From JBQTGK01 sp052400665 (lineage in GTDB: Bacteria; Bacteroidota; Bacteroidia; Bacteroidales; Marinifilaceae): a stretch of 64,000 nucleotides of DNA. Below are positions 18,434-26,795 of the stretch, in pieces. Position numbers and translations under genes: made by a program. How positions within the stretch are numbered: the first letter of the stretch is position 1; each line of letters begins with the position of its first letter. Where the stretch lies: the NCBI GenBank assembly GCA_052400665.1, contig JBQTGK010000002.1; one strand, given 5' to 3'. The notes below the pieces were generated by a model, which was given only the letters and a program-made list of their open reading frames with translations, had not been told where the DNA came from and ran no database searches.

Positions 18434-18793
18434 ATGAATATTTTATTTATCAACGAAAATAGATCATTAATTAGTGAATTAACAGAATATATTCACAGTT
18501 TGGATGCTATGGCTTTTTTTGCCGATGATATATTTGAAACTGAAATTATTCTGACGCAAACATGCATCGATTTAGTGATTGTTCCTCTTAAAGCACTTTC
18601 TAATTTGGAAATGGTAAAGTATATAAATGATAATTTTAAAAATACAAAAGTTGTTATTACTGTCGATCGAGAAGAACAAAAAACAAGTAACCGTAAAACC
18701 TTGTATACGAACTATGATTTATTGCAAAAACAATTGAGATTGTTCGGTCTAAAAAAAGCTATTGGTTCGGGATTAGATTATAGTCCTAACTAA
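18434..18793 (+). CDS. Receiver-like protein lacking the phospho-acceptor aspartate
   Basis: This 119-residue protein has the length and strand pattern of a lone response-regulator receiver: MNILFINENRSLISELTEYI as beta1/alpha1, DLVIVPLKALSNLEMV as beta3, and TKVVITVDRE as beta4. The acidic pair is replaced by Asn-Glu, and proline stands where the phosphorylated aspartate would be. It therefore probably works without phosphorylation, for example by binding another regulator. The ATG at 18434 puts beta1 at the N-terminus as in normal receivers; an ATG at 18374 would add 20 residues. It follows the candidate enhancer and sigma-54-like site. Function unknown. Confidence 0.65.
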   Translation: MNILFINENRSLISELTEYIHSLDAMAFFADDIFETEIILTQTCIDLVIVPLKALSNLEMVKYINDNFKNTKVVITVDREEQKTSNRKTLYTNYDLLQKQLRLFGLKKAIGSGLDYSPN

Positions 18794-18931
18794 TTTTCTC
18801 TATTCACTTTAAAACCTAACCATTAATTGGTTAAAATTAGCTTGGAAATGGGAGCAACTCTAACCGTGTTGCTTCCCCAGCTTATTAAATTAAAACCTTA
18901 TATCAATCATATTCACTTTAAATTTACAGTT

Positions 18932-19120
18932 ATGAAACAAGAAATTCAAGACGATTTGGTAAGAATTAAAGAGAGACTTAGAATTCTTGATGATAAGAAA
19001 AAGAAAGTAGCCAAAATTATTGGTATTACTGATGTTTACTTATCTTATATTCTTAATGGAAAACGACCTTTAACAGCAAATGTGAAATCTAAACTTTTTG
19101 ATTATCTAGGACTCAGTTAA
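18932..19120 (+). CDS. Small helix-turn-helix protein (Cro/C1-like)
   Basis: The 62-residue product from the ATG at 18932 contains a compact helix-turn-helix: KKKVAKIIGITDVYLSYILN then GKRPLTANVKSKLFDYLGL, with the second helix DVYLSYILNGKR resembling the recognition helix of XRE/Cro-like repressors. It has nothing else, so it is probably a DNA-binding repressor or antirepressor acting as a dimer. A longer frame starting at a TTG at 18827 is less likely. The motif ATTCACTTTAAA occurs nine bases before the start and again at 18802-18813; the same motif precedes both curlin genes. A strong terminator follows. Confidence 0.7.
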   Translation: MKQEIQDDLVRIKERLRILDDKKKKVAKIIGITDVYLSYILNGKRPLTANVKSKLFDYLGLS

Positions 19121-19150
19121 TTTTTTTCATTATGCCGTTTAACTTATCTT

Positions 19151-19199
19151 AAAAATCAGGTAATAATTTATTAAAAGTAAATTACCTGATTTTTTTTGA
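19151..19199 (+). terminator. Strong terminator after the small helix-turn-helix gene
   Basis: AAAAATCAGGTAAT and ATTACCTGATTTTT form a 14-15 bp perfect stem around an AT-rich loop, followed by more T. Confidence 0.88.
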
Positions 19200-19312
19200 T
19201 GAGTTAATATTGTAACTGCTTGAACTTTATTTTGTAAATTGGATGTAAGTAAAAGTAAATCAACGTTTAATAAAGATTAAACATTGGGTAATGTTATTAA
19301 TCAGAGAGAAGG

Positions 19313-22300
19313 ATGAAGTTGAAAAGATACATATTGTTGTTGTTGGTTTTTGGCATCCTAAATATTGCTTTTGGGCAAGGTCAGGCTGGGGTTTGGTATT
19401 TCGGAGAAAATGCAGGTTTAAATTTTAATGTAGATCCTTCGGTACCATTAACCGATGGTAGCCTGGATACCGAAGAAGGATGTTCTACTGTTTGTAATTC
19501 GCAAGGCGACTTGCTTTTTTACACTGATGGAATTACAGTTTACAATAAGAATCATGCAGTAATGGCTAATGGTAATGATTTAGATGGCAATGTTTCTGCT
19601 ACTCAATCATCTATAATTGTTCAACAGCCTGGAAGCACAGTGTTATACTATATTTTTACTGTCGATGCACATCAAAATGCTCTAAGAAATGGATTGAGAT
19701 ATTCTATTGTTGATATGTCGATGAATGGAGGATTAGGTGCTGTAACAACAAAAAATACAATTGTAAATGGAAACGAGGTTTGCGAAAAAATTACTGCGGT
19801 AAAACATGCTAATGGAACAGATTTTTGGATTCTGACACACCTTTGGAATAGTGACGAGTTTTATGCATATTTATTAAGTTCTGCAGGAGTTTCTGCTGCT
19901 GTTGTTAGTTCTGCAGGGGTTGTGCATAATAGCGATAGACGCTCAGCTATTGGTTATATGAAAACTTCGCCTGCAGGAAATAAACTTGCAGTTGCCATTT
20001 ATACGCTGGATTTAGTAGAAATTTTTGATTTCAATACGTCAACAGGAACAGTATCGAATCCTATTCAGTTAAATAATTATACAACTCCTTATGGTGTTGA
20101 ATTCTCTCCTTCGGGTAATATATTATATGTTAGCTTGTATTCACCAGGAGAAATGTATCAGTTTGATATTTCTTCAGATAACCAGGCAACAATAAATTCT
20201 TCGGCGCAACTTATTGGAAATGGCTCCTGGTTTTATGGAGCCTTACAATTGGCTCCAGATGATAAGATTTATATGGCCAAAACCAATACGACAGGAACTA
20301 CTGGAAGTTTAAATCTGGATGTTATCAATAATCCGGATGTTATTGGTGTCGGATGTAATTATGTTGCAGATTCAAAAAACCTGGCAGGCAGAAGATGTTG
20401 GTTAGGATTACCTAATTTTGTTACAAGTATTTTTAGTCTTGAATTTGCCTATCAATACGATTGCGAAGGTGATAATACTGAATTTACAATTACATCCGAT
20501 TTAACCAATATTGCAAGTGCAAGCTGGGATTTTGCAGATGGCACCACCTTAGTGTCAAATGTAAGCCCATTTACTGTTACACATGTTTTTCCTGCTGCAG
20601 GAACTTACGATGTTAATTTAGAAGTTAGTTTAATTTCGGGGGGGATCGATGATGTTACTCAAACTGTTACTATTCGAACCTTACCAACAGCTAATGATCA
20701 AAACGAGGTCGTTTCTGAAGATACACAAGGAAGTGGAGTTGCCAGTGGTATTAATTTAACGGCTTTAGAAACAGCAATTAATGGGAGTGCCGGAATTATT
20801 TATACCTGGTACTCGGATTCTGGGCTTACAACAGTAGTTCCAGATCCTACTAATATTTCTGTAACAGATGGTCAGCAGTTTTGGGTTGAAGTAAATGATG
20901 GTGTTTGTACAAACGTAGCTGTTATTACATATACAGTTAACTCACAGCCTGAAGTGTTCGATCAAAATCCAGAGGTTTGTGAAGACACTTATAATTCGGG
21001 TATAGCTTCGAATATTGATTTAAGTTTGCTCGAGTCTGCCATTACAAATAATAATCCATATACGCTTAATTGGTTTCAGGATATTGCCTTAAGTCAGTCT
21101 GTAACTACCCCTAATAATGTAACAGTTACAAATGGAGAAGAGTTTTACGCTGAAGTATCGAGTGGAACAGGAACAAGTATTGCCACTATTACTTATACGG
21201 TTTTAACTTTGCCTGATGCTAATAATCAGAATGAAACCGTGTGGGAAGATACCGAAGGAAGTGGTGTGGCAAGTGGAATTGATTTAACAGCACTCGAAAA
21301 TGCAATTAATTCTAATGCAGGTATAAGTTACATTTGGTACTCAGATGCTGGTCTAACTACTGCAGTTGCAGATCCTACAAATGTATCGCTTACTAATGGA
21401 ACGCAGTTCTGGATTGAGGTAAATGATGGTTTTTGTACTAATATTGCCCTTGTTACCTATACTGTTAGTTCTTTGCCACAGGCAATCGATCAGAATTTAG
21501 TAGTTTGCGAAGATAATTACAATGCAGGTTTTGCTTCGAATATTGATTTAAGTTCCCTTGAATCTGCCATAACAAATAATAATGCAGGATCATTGGTTAA
21601 TTGGTTTCATGATATTGCATTAAGTCAGCCGGTTAGTAATTATACAAATAGAACAGTTACCAATGGGGAAGAGTTTTATGCGCAAGTTACAACAGGTACA
21701 GCTACTAGTGTTGCTACTGTAACATATACGGTAGAGACTTTACCCGAAGGAAACGACATTTCTGTTCAGTTGTGGGAAGATACTTTTGGAAGTGGAACAG
21801 CCTCTGGAGTAGATTTAACATCCTACGATACTCAGGTAGCAGGAGCTAATGCTGTTGTTTGGTACGAAGATCCTGCATTTACAAGTTTAGTAACTAATTC
21901 CAATAGCTTAGTTGTTAACGATCAGGATATATTTTATGCTTATATCGATAATGGAACCTGTATAAATAGGGGAAGTGTTCAGTTTATTGTTCGATCTTCT
22001 CCCATTGCTAACGACTTAGATATAGATGTTTGTGAAGATGTATCAGGAGGTGGAACAACTTCGGGTATTGATTTAACAGCTCTCGATGCTTCAGTTAATG
22101 GTGGAACCACAAGCTCAGTTAGTTGGTATAATGATGCGGCACTAGTAAATGCAGTTGGCAACCCAAATAATGTGACAGTTACGGATGGACAACAATTTCA
22201 TGCTTTGGTAGAAAGTAATGGTGAATCTAATACAGCTATTATAAGCTATACAGTTCTTCCTTTACCTCTTGCTAATGATCAAATATTAACAGATTTTGAA

Positions 22301-24616
22301 GATGTTGCAGGATCAATGCTGGCCCAAGCTATTGATCTAACGTCATATAATAATGCGATTACTGGCGGTCATTCGGTTACGGTCGAATGGTATCTTGATG
22401 CAGCTTTGTCTAATCTTGTCCCAACACCTGCTTCTCATGATGTAAGCGATGGAGATGTGTTTTATGTGTTTGTATCTAACGGATCTTGTAGTGATATTGC
22501 AAATGTGCAGTTTGAAGTAGTTAATACACCTGTGGCTCGTGATGTTTTTCCTGAAGTATGTGAAAATGCTGCTGGGAGTGCTAGTGCTTTAGTTGATTTA
22601 ACTCTGCTCGAAAATCAGATTAATGAAGGAAATGGAGATAGTTTTTCATGGTTTTTGGATTGGCCAACAGAACCCAACGGAATGCCGGTAAATGCAATTC
22701 CAGATCCATCAAATGTAAATGTTACTGATGGAATTAGGTTGTTTGCTGCAGTAAGCGATGCTGTAAATACAAATGTGGCTGTAGTAACATATACTGTTTT
22801 ATCATTACCTGATGCACAAGATATTGTTCAGGATGTATGGGAAGATACCTTCGGAACTGGATTAACAACAGGAGTGAACCTGAGTAATTATAATAGTTTA
22901 ATAACAAATACTGTAGGTGCCAATATTGTTTGGTTTAACGATGCAGCCTTTACTTCGTTAGTAGTAACTCCGAGTAATGTGAGTGTTGTTGATAATGATG
23001 TTTTTTACGCTCAGGTTCAGGATCCAAATTGTGAAAATGGTGGAAGCATAACTTTTAATGTCCGTCCTTTGCCTGAAGCTAACGATCTGCAAATGCAAAT
23101 TTGTGAAGAAGTACAAGGTTCCGGAAATGTTTCTTCCTACGATTTATCTCAACTTGAATCTGCTGTTAATAATGATCCAGGTACAATAAAAGAATGGTTT
23201 TTCGATTCAGCTTTAAGTTTACCAATTCCTACTCCTGTAAATACAAGCGTTAGCGATGGTGATGTTTTTTTTGTGAGAGTTAGTTTTGGTGGTGAAAGTA
23301 ATGTTGGAAGAATCAATTTTACAGTAAATGATCTTCCACTTGCCCAGAATTTTTCAGTGGTTTTGTGCGAGGATGTATTCAATACAAAACAAGTTAGTGG
23401 CGAAAACTTAAGTGCTTACGAATCTAATATCTCATCTTCGCCTGGAGCTAATTTAATATGGTACTCCGATGCTTCGTTTAATACTGCCGTTATTAATGTT
23501 CAGAACATACAAGTTAATGATGGAGATATTTATTATGCAAGAATTTGGGATGGCTTTTGTGAGAATTTTGCTGAATTGGATTATACCATCACATCGCTCC
23601 CCGAAGCGAATGATGTAAGTGAAAATTTATGTGAAGATAGTTTTGCTTCTTCAACTTCTCAGGAGGTTAATTTGAATAACTATCTAAGCCAAATTACTTC
23701 CGATACTGTTGCTACAATTCAATGGTTCGAAGATGATCGTTTAAGTATTCCGGTTGCTTCGCCTGCTTCGCTAACAGTAAGCAATCAAAGTTCATATTAT
23801 GCATTGGTAACAAATAATCTTTCTTGTGAGAATTCAGGACGATTAAATTTTTATGTAAATCCACTGCCGGTGGCAAATGATTTATTAATAGAATTATGTG
23901 AGGATGAAATGGGTAGTGGATTTGTTGAGGCTTATGATTTAACAGGTTTGGGTGGAGATGTATCAGATATGGGTTCTATAATCTCCTGGTATGAAGATAT
24001 AGATTTACAGAATGGGGTATTTAATCCTTTGTCATATACCATTACGAATAATCTGAATTTACATGCCGAGGTATCCGACGGAAGTTGTTTAAATTCATCC
24101 AATATTAATTTTGTTGTGCACGAGAAACCTATTTTCGATTTAGGAAAAGATACTACCATTTTTTATTCCGAAAGTAAGGTGCTTAGTCCTTCAATAGATT
24201 TAAAATTTTTACCGGGAACTTATCTCTGGCAAGATGGCGCTACATCTTCAACTTATATTGCTACTCAGGAAGGTAAATATACTTTAGAATATACTGATTT
24301 GAATGGATGTGTTGGTCGCGATTCTATAATGATATTTGTAGATAGATATCGAATTTTTGTTCCCAATGCATTTACACCTAACGGAGATGGATTGAATGAT
24401 ACGTTTGGTCCATTAATTACCGGAGATATAGCTGGTGAAGCCATTGAAATGTATATCTACAATCGTTGGGGCGAACAGATTTATGAATTTACAGATCTTG
24501 GTGTAGGTTGGGATGGAACATACAAAGGTAAATTGGTTAGTACGGGTGTTTATGTTTGGACATTAATTATTAACGGAAAATCCAAACAAGATGGAACTGT
24601 TTCTTTAATCAGATAG
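19313..24616 (+). CDS. Giant T9SS-secreted surface protein with 13 repeats and type B sorting domain
   Basis: This 1767-residue protein starts with a signal peptide (KRYILLLLVFGILNIAFGQ). It continues with an N-terminal propeller-like region (about 25-375, with YTDGITVYNKNHAVM and FSPSGNILYVSLYSPG), a PKD-like domain (about 380-455, ASWDFADGT, HVFPAAGTYDV), and 13 consecutive repeats of about 88 residues (457-1604). An Ig-like segment follows, then a C-terminal gliding-motility-associated domain (FVPNAFTPNGDGLNDTFGP, YNRWGEQIYE, WDGTYKGK, GVYVWTL), the TIGR04131 type B sorting signal. It should be exported by the Por/T9SS machinery and held at the cell surface, most likely as an adhesin. The next gene, two bases later, is its PorP/SprF partner. 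Confidence 0.93.
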   Translation: MKLKRYILLLLVFGILNIAFGQGQAGVWYFGENAGLNFNVDPSVPLTDGSLDTEEGCSTVCNSQGDLLFYTDGITVYNKNHAVMANGNDLDGNVSATQSSIIVQQPGSTVLYYIFTVDAHQNALRNGLRYSIVDMSMNGGLGAVTTKNTIVNGNEVCEKITAVKHANGTDFWILTHLWNSDEFYAYLLSSAGVSAAVVSSAGVVHNSDRRSAIGYMKTSPAGNKLAVAIYTLDLVEIFDFNTSTGTVSNPIQLNNYTTPYGVEFSPSGNILYVSLYSPGEMYQFDISSDNQATINSSAQLIGNGSWFYGALQLAPDDKIYMAKTNTTGTTGSLNLDVINNPDVIGVGCNYVADSKNLAGRRCWLGLPNFVTSIFSLEFAYQYDCEGDNTEFTITSDLTNIASASWDFADGTTLVSNVSPFTVTHVFPAAGTYDVNLEVSLISGGIDDVTQTVTIRTLPTANDQNEVVSEDTQGSGVASGINLTALETAINGSAGIIYTWYSDSGLTTVVPDPTNISVTDGQQFWVEVNDGVCTNVAVITYTVNSQPEVFDQNPEVCEDTYNSGIASNIDLSLLESAITNNNPYTLNWFQDIALSQSVTTPNNVTVTNGEEFYAEVSSGTGTSIATITYTVLTLPDANNQNETVWEDTEGSGVASGIDLTALENAINSNAGISYIWYSDAGLTTAVADPTNVSLTNGTQFWIEVNDGFCTNIALVTYTVSSLPQAIDQNLVVCEDNYNAGFASNIDLSSLESAITNNNAGSLVNWFHDIALSQPVSNYTNRTVTNGEEFYAQVTTGTATSVATVTYTVETLPEGNDISVQLWEDTFGSGTASGVDLTSYDTQVAGANAVVWYEDPAFTSLVTNSNSLVVNDQDIFYAYIDNGTCINRGSVQFIVRSSPIANDLDIDVCEDVSGGGTTSGIDLTALDASVNGGTTSSVSWYNDAALVNAVGNPNNVTVTDGQQFHALVESNGESNTAIISYTVLPLPLANDQILTDFEDVAGSMLAQAIDLTSYNNAITGGHSVTVEWYLDAALSNLVPTPASHDVSDGDVFYVFVSNGSCSDIANVQFEVVNTPVARDVFPEVCENAAGSASALVDLTLLENQINEGNGDSFSWFLDWPTEPNGMPVNAIPDPSNVNVTDGIRLFAAVSDAVNTNVAVVTYTVLSLPDAQDIVQDVWEDTFGTGLTTGVNLSNYNSLITNTVGANIVWFNDAAFTSLVVTPSNVSVVDNDVFYAQVQDPNCENGGSITFNVRPLPEANDLQMQICEEVQGSGNVSSYDLSQLESAVNNDPGTIKEWFFDSALSLPIPTPVNTSVSDGDVFFVRVSFGGESNVGRINFTVNDLPLAQNFSVVLCEDVFNTKQVSGENLSAYESNISSSPGANLIWYSDASFNTAVINVQNIQVNDGDIYYARIWDGFCENFAELDYTITSLPEANDVSENLCEDSFASSTSQEVNLNNYLSQITSDTVATIQWFEDDRLSIPVASPASLTVSNQSSYYALVTNNLSCENSGRLNFYVNPLPVANDLLIELCEDEMGSGFVEAYDLTGLGGDVSDMGSIISWYEDIDLQNGVFNPLSYTITNNLNLHAEVSDGSCLNSSNINFVVHEKPIFDLGKDTTIFYSESKVLSPSIDLKFLPGTYLWQDGATSSTYIATQEGKYTLEYTDLNGCVGRDSIMIFVDRYRIFVPNAFTPNGDGLNDTFGPLITGDIAGEAIEMYIYNRWGEQIYEFTDLGVGWDGTYKGKLVSTGVYVWTLIINGKSKQDGTVSLIR
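20681..24124 (+). repeat. Thirteen tandem domain repeats inside the T9SS protein
   Basis: Residues 457-1604 are 13 units averaging 88 residues. Each opens with LP.AND or a variant, then .V.ED..GSG, an LT.LE..I helix, WY.D..L, a VTDG..F element and ends in TYTV or FTV. In the first half, W-E-D units (1 reads SED, then 3 and 5) alternate with C-E-D units (2, 4 and 6), which hints at amplification as pairs. The units have diverged at DNA level, so they are old. Confidence 0.88.
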
Positions 24617-24618
24617 TA

Positions 24619-25638
24619 ATGAGAAGATGGAAATTTATTCATATAACACTATTCGTAATGCTTGCATTTTCTGTGCAGGCACAGGATATCGAATTTTCTC
24701 AATTCTATGCAAATCGTTTGTACTTAAATCCGGCGTTGGCTGGATCTGAATTTGCCCCGACTGCCAGTTTATCCTATCGTAATCAGTGGCCGCAAAACGA
24801 TCGACCGTTTATTACATATACAGCTTCGTTTGATCAGTATGTTGATATTATAAACGGAGGACTTGGCATTCTTGTTATTCAGGATAATCAAGGGAAAGGA
24901 GCTATAAAAACTACAATGGCATCGGGTATTTATTCCTACTCACTTAATATTAACAGGGATTTATCTGTTAATATAGGTTTGAAAGCTACTTATGTGCAAC
25001 GAAAACTAGATTGGCAATCTCTTATTTTTTCAGATATGATAGACCCTTTATATGGGGTTATATATCCAGGTAGGGAAATGCAGCCTGAGGATTTGTCTCA
25101 ATCGTATGTCGATTTTTCAATGGGAATTGTTGCCAGTTATAAAAACTTTTATTTTGGTGGAGTTATCGATCATTTATCCGAACCCGACGAGGCATTCAAT
25201 TCAAATAATACGAGTGCCATATTACCCAGAAAATATACATTACATGCAGGAGCTTCGATACCCGTTGGTTATTCAAGAGGATTAATGGAAAGTGATTACA
25301 CCATATCGCCCAATATTTTATATCAAAAGCAGCAAGATTTTGAACAAATCAATTATGGTCTATATTTCTCAAGAAATAATTGGTTGCTTGGGGGGTGGTT
25401 TAGGCATAATCTTTCTTTTGATTTTGATGCAGTTATAGTATTAATGGGATATCAGATTGATAGGTTAAGAGTTGGCTATTCTTATGATTATGTGATTTCT
25501 AACCTGGTAAAAACAAATTCTGGAGCACACGAAATTTCCCTAACTTATATTTTAGGAAAATCTAAAACATCATGTTCAGGTTCTCATTACTTTAAAAAGA
25601 GAAGACGAATACGTGCAATTAAGTGTCCAAAGTTTTAG
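24619..25638 (+). CDS. PorP/SprF family type IX secretion outer-membrane protein
   Basis: This 339-residue protein has a signal peptide ending in AFSVQAQ, then the PorP/SprF opening DIEFSQFYANRLYLNPALAG and SYRNQWPQN. A beta-barrel pattern with LGILVIQDNQGKG, VDFSMGIVASYKNFYFGGVIDHLSEP and HEISLTYILGK follows. PorP/SprF proteins help deliver or attach type B T9SS cargo at the outer membrane and are commonly encoded next to their cargo. Here the gene begins two bases after the stop of the giant repeat protein, so the two are almost certainly a cargo/partner pair in one operon. The C-terminus has a basic tail (KKRRRIR). Confidence 0.93.
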   Translation: MRRWKFIHITLFVMLAFSVQAQDIEFSQFYANRLYLNPALAGSEFAPTASLSYRNQWPQNDRPFITYTASFDQYVDIINGGLGILVIQDNQGKGAIKTTMASGIYSYSLNINRDLSVNIGLKATYVQRKLDWQSLIFSDMIDPLYGVIYPGREMQPEDLSQSYVDFSMGIVASYKNFYFGGVIDHLSEPDEAFNSNNTSAILPRKYTLHAGASIPVGYSRGLMESDYTISPNILYQKQQDFEQINYGLYFSRNNWLLGGWFRHNLSFDFDAVIVLMGYQIDRLRVGYSYDYVISNLVKTNSGAHEISLTYILGKSKTSCSGSHYFKKRRRIRAIKCPKF

Positions 25639-25680
25639 TGGATAAAAAAACATCAATGGTCAAAGAGTAAAAAATATCTA

Positions 25681-25696
25681 TTTAACTTTATTTAAC
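25681..25696 (+). promoter_or_regulatory. 16-base motif shared by the csgE and first curlin upstream regions
   Basis: TTTAACTTTATTTAAC lies 117 bases before csgE. A 15/16 match, TTTAATTTTATTTAAC, occurs at 28364-28379 before the first curlin gene. It may be a regulator-binding site; AT-rich background makes chance possible. Confidence 0.25.
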
Positions 25697-25813
25697 CAGT
25701 TAATAAAAGTTAAGATTTCTTAATGCACTTCGAATGTGGTGTAAAAATGTATGGTTTTTAATTTAGAAAGCCTATATTTATATACGATTGACTATTGTTT
25801 TACTGTATTTTAA

Positions 25814-26326
25814 ATGAAAATAGACCAAAGTTTAAATAAGGGAATTGTTATTTTTATGTTGTTAATGATATTTGTGTCTGTTCAGGCTCAGGAATCAAAA
25901 AAAAGTAGAGATTCCATAAGAACTTTAAATATTCTTAAAAGTGCTTTGAATAAAACATTGGAAAGTAACAATAAAGAGGAATCTATTGGCTACGACATGG
26001 AAATTGATGGATTAGTCATGGATGAAACATTATCAAAAGTAGGGCGTGATTTTTACGATATGTTCTATTCTTTGTGGCAAGCTCCTAAAGGAGCGAAAAA
26101 TTATACAATAAAAATTAAAGAAATGGTATTACCGGGTTTAGCTACCCAAATAACCATATTAGTTGATGATAATGAGATATTTAAGCAAAAGGTGCAGCCA
26201 AGATACGAAATGTTGGAACAGATGACAAAATACGCAAATCAATTAACGCTTAGGTATCTAAATAATTACGAAAAAATGAAATTACAGCTCGATGGTGATG
26301 ATCAATCGGGAAGTGGAATATTTTAA
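25814..26326 (+). CDS. csgE: Curli secretion specificity factor CsgE
   Basis: This 170-residue periplasmic protein has a signal peptide ending in VSVQAQ. Its CsgE core is IDGLVMDETLSKVGRDFYDM followed by FYSLW and then TIKIKEMVLPGLATQITILV, which matches the DET...G.DFY and W...P pattern of the family. In the curli (type VIII) pathway CsgE caps the periplasmic side of the CsgG channel and brings curlin subunits to it. It opens the block csgE-csgF-csgG with a 17-base gap to csgF. No TAnnTTTG promoter was found within 175 bases upstream, so a non-housekeeping sigma factor may be used. Confidence 0.9.
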   Translation: MKIDQSLNKGIVIFMLLMIFVSVQAQESKKSRDSIRTLNILKSALNKTLESNNKEESIGYDMEIDGLVMDETLSKVGRDFYDMFYSLWQAPKGAKNYTIKIKEMVLPGLATQITILVDDNEIFKQKVQPRYEMLEQMTKYANQLTLRYLNNYEKMKLQLDGDDQSGSGIF

Positions 26327-26343
26327 ACTTTAAAACCAAAATC

Positions 26344-26766
26344 ATGAAATTTCTTAAAGCTATATTTATAATAGCATTCTTTGCATTTTTGCAGCCGTTA
26401 GATTTAGTGGCTCAGGATTTTGTATATACTCCAATTAATTCCAATTTTGGGGGAAATTCTTATAATTATAACTGGATGCTTAATATGGCTACCCAGCAAA
26501 ATAAAATTGAAGATCCAACTTCCGAAGATGGTTACAATACTGACCCTTTAGACGATTTTACTACTAACCTGAATAGACAAATATTAAATCAATTATCTAG
26601 TCAATTGGTGAATCAAATTTTTGGTGAAAGTGGTGATTTAGAAACTGGAACATATAATCTGGGAAGTTATCAAGTGGGTATTTTCGAGGATGCCAGTGGT
26701 ATAACTGTCGACATACAGGATATAACTAATGGAAATCGTACAAATGTTGTCATACCTAGTTACTAA
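26344..26766 (+). CDS. csgF: Curli assembly protein CsgF
   Basis: This 140-residue exported protein has a signal peptide ending in LDLVAQ, then the mature CsgF N-terminus DFVYTPINSNFGGNSYNYNW. In E. coli the corresponding segment inserts into the CsgG pore and forms a second constriction. The rest fits the family: FTTNLNRQILNQLSSQLVNQ, then TGTYNLGSYQVGIFEDASG and a final ITNGNRTNVVIPSY. CsgF couples secretion to nucleation at the cell surface. It lies between csgE and csgG with gaps of 17 and 29 bases. Confidence 0.92.
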   Translation: MKFLKAIFIIAFFAFLQPLDLVAQDFVYTPINSNFGGNSYNYNWMLNMATQQNKIEDPTSEDGYNTDPLDDFTTNLNRQILNQLSSQLVNQIFGESGDLETGTYNLGSYQVGIFEDASGITVDIQDITNGNRTNVVIPSY

Positions 26767-26795
26767 ATATTCGAACATTTATTAATTCTCTCTAC

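Noticed and set aside
18827..18931. N-terminal extension of the small helix-turn-helix protein from a TTG
   Set aside because: The extension has no domain features and contains the ATTCACTTTAAA motif found in untranslated leaders; the ATG at 18932 gives a compact DNA-binding protein.
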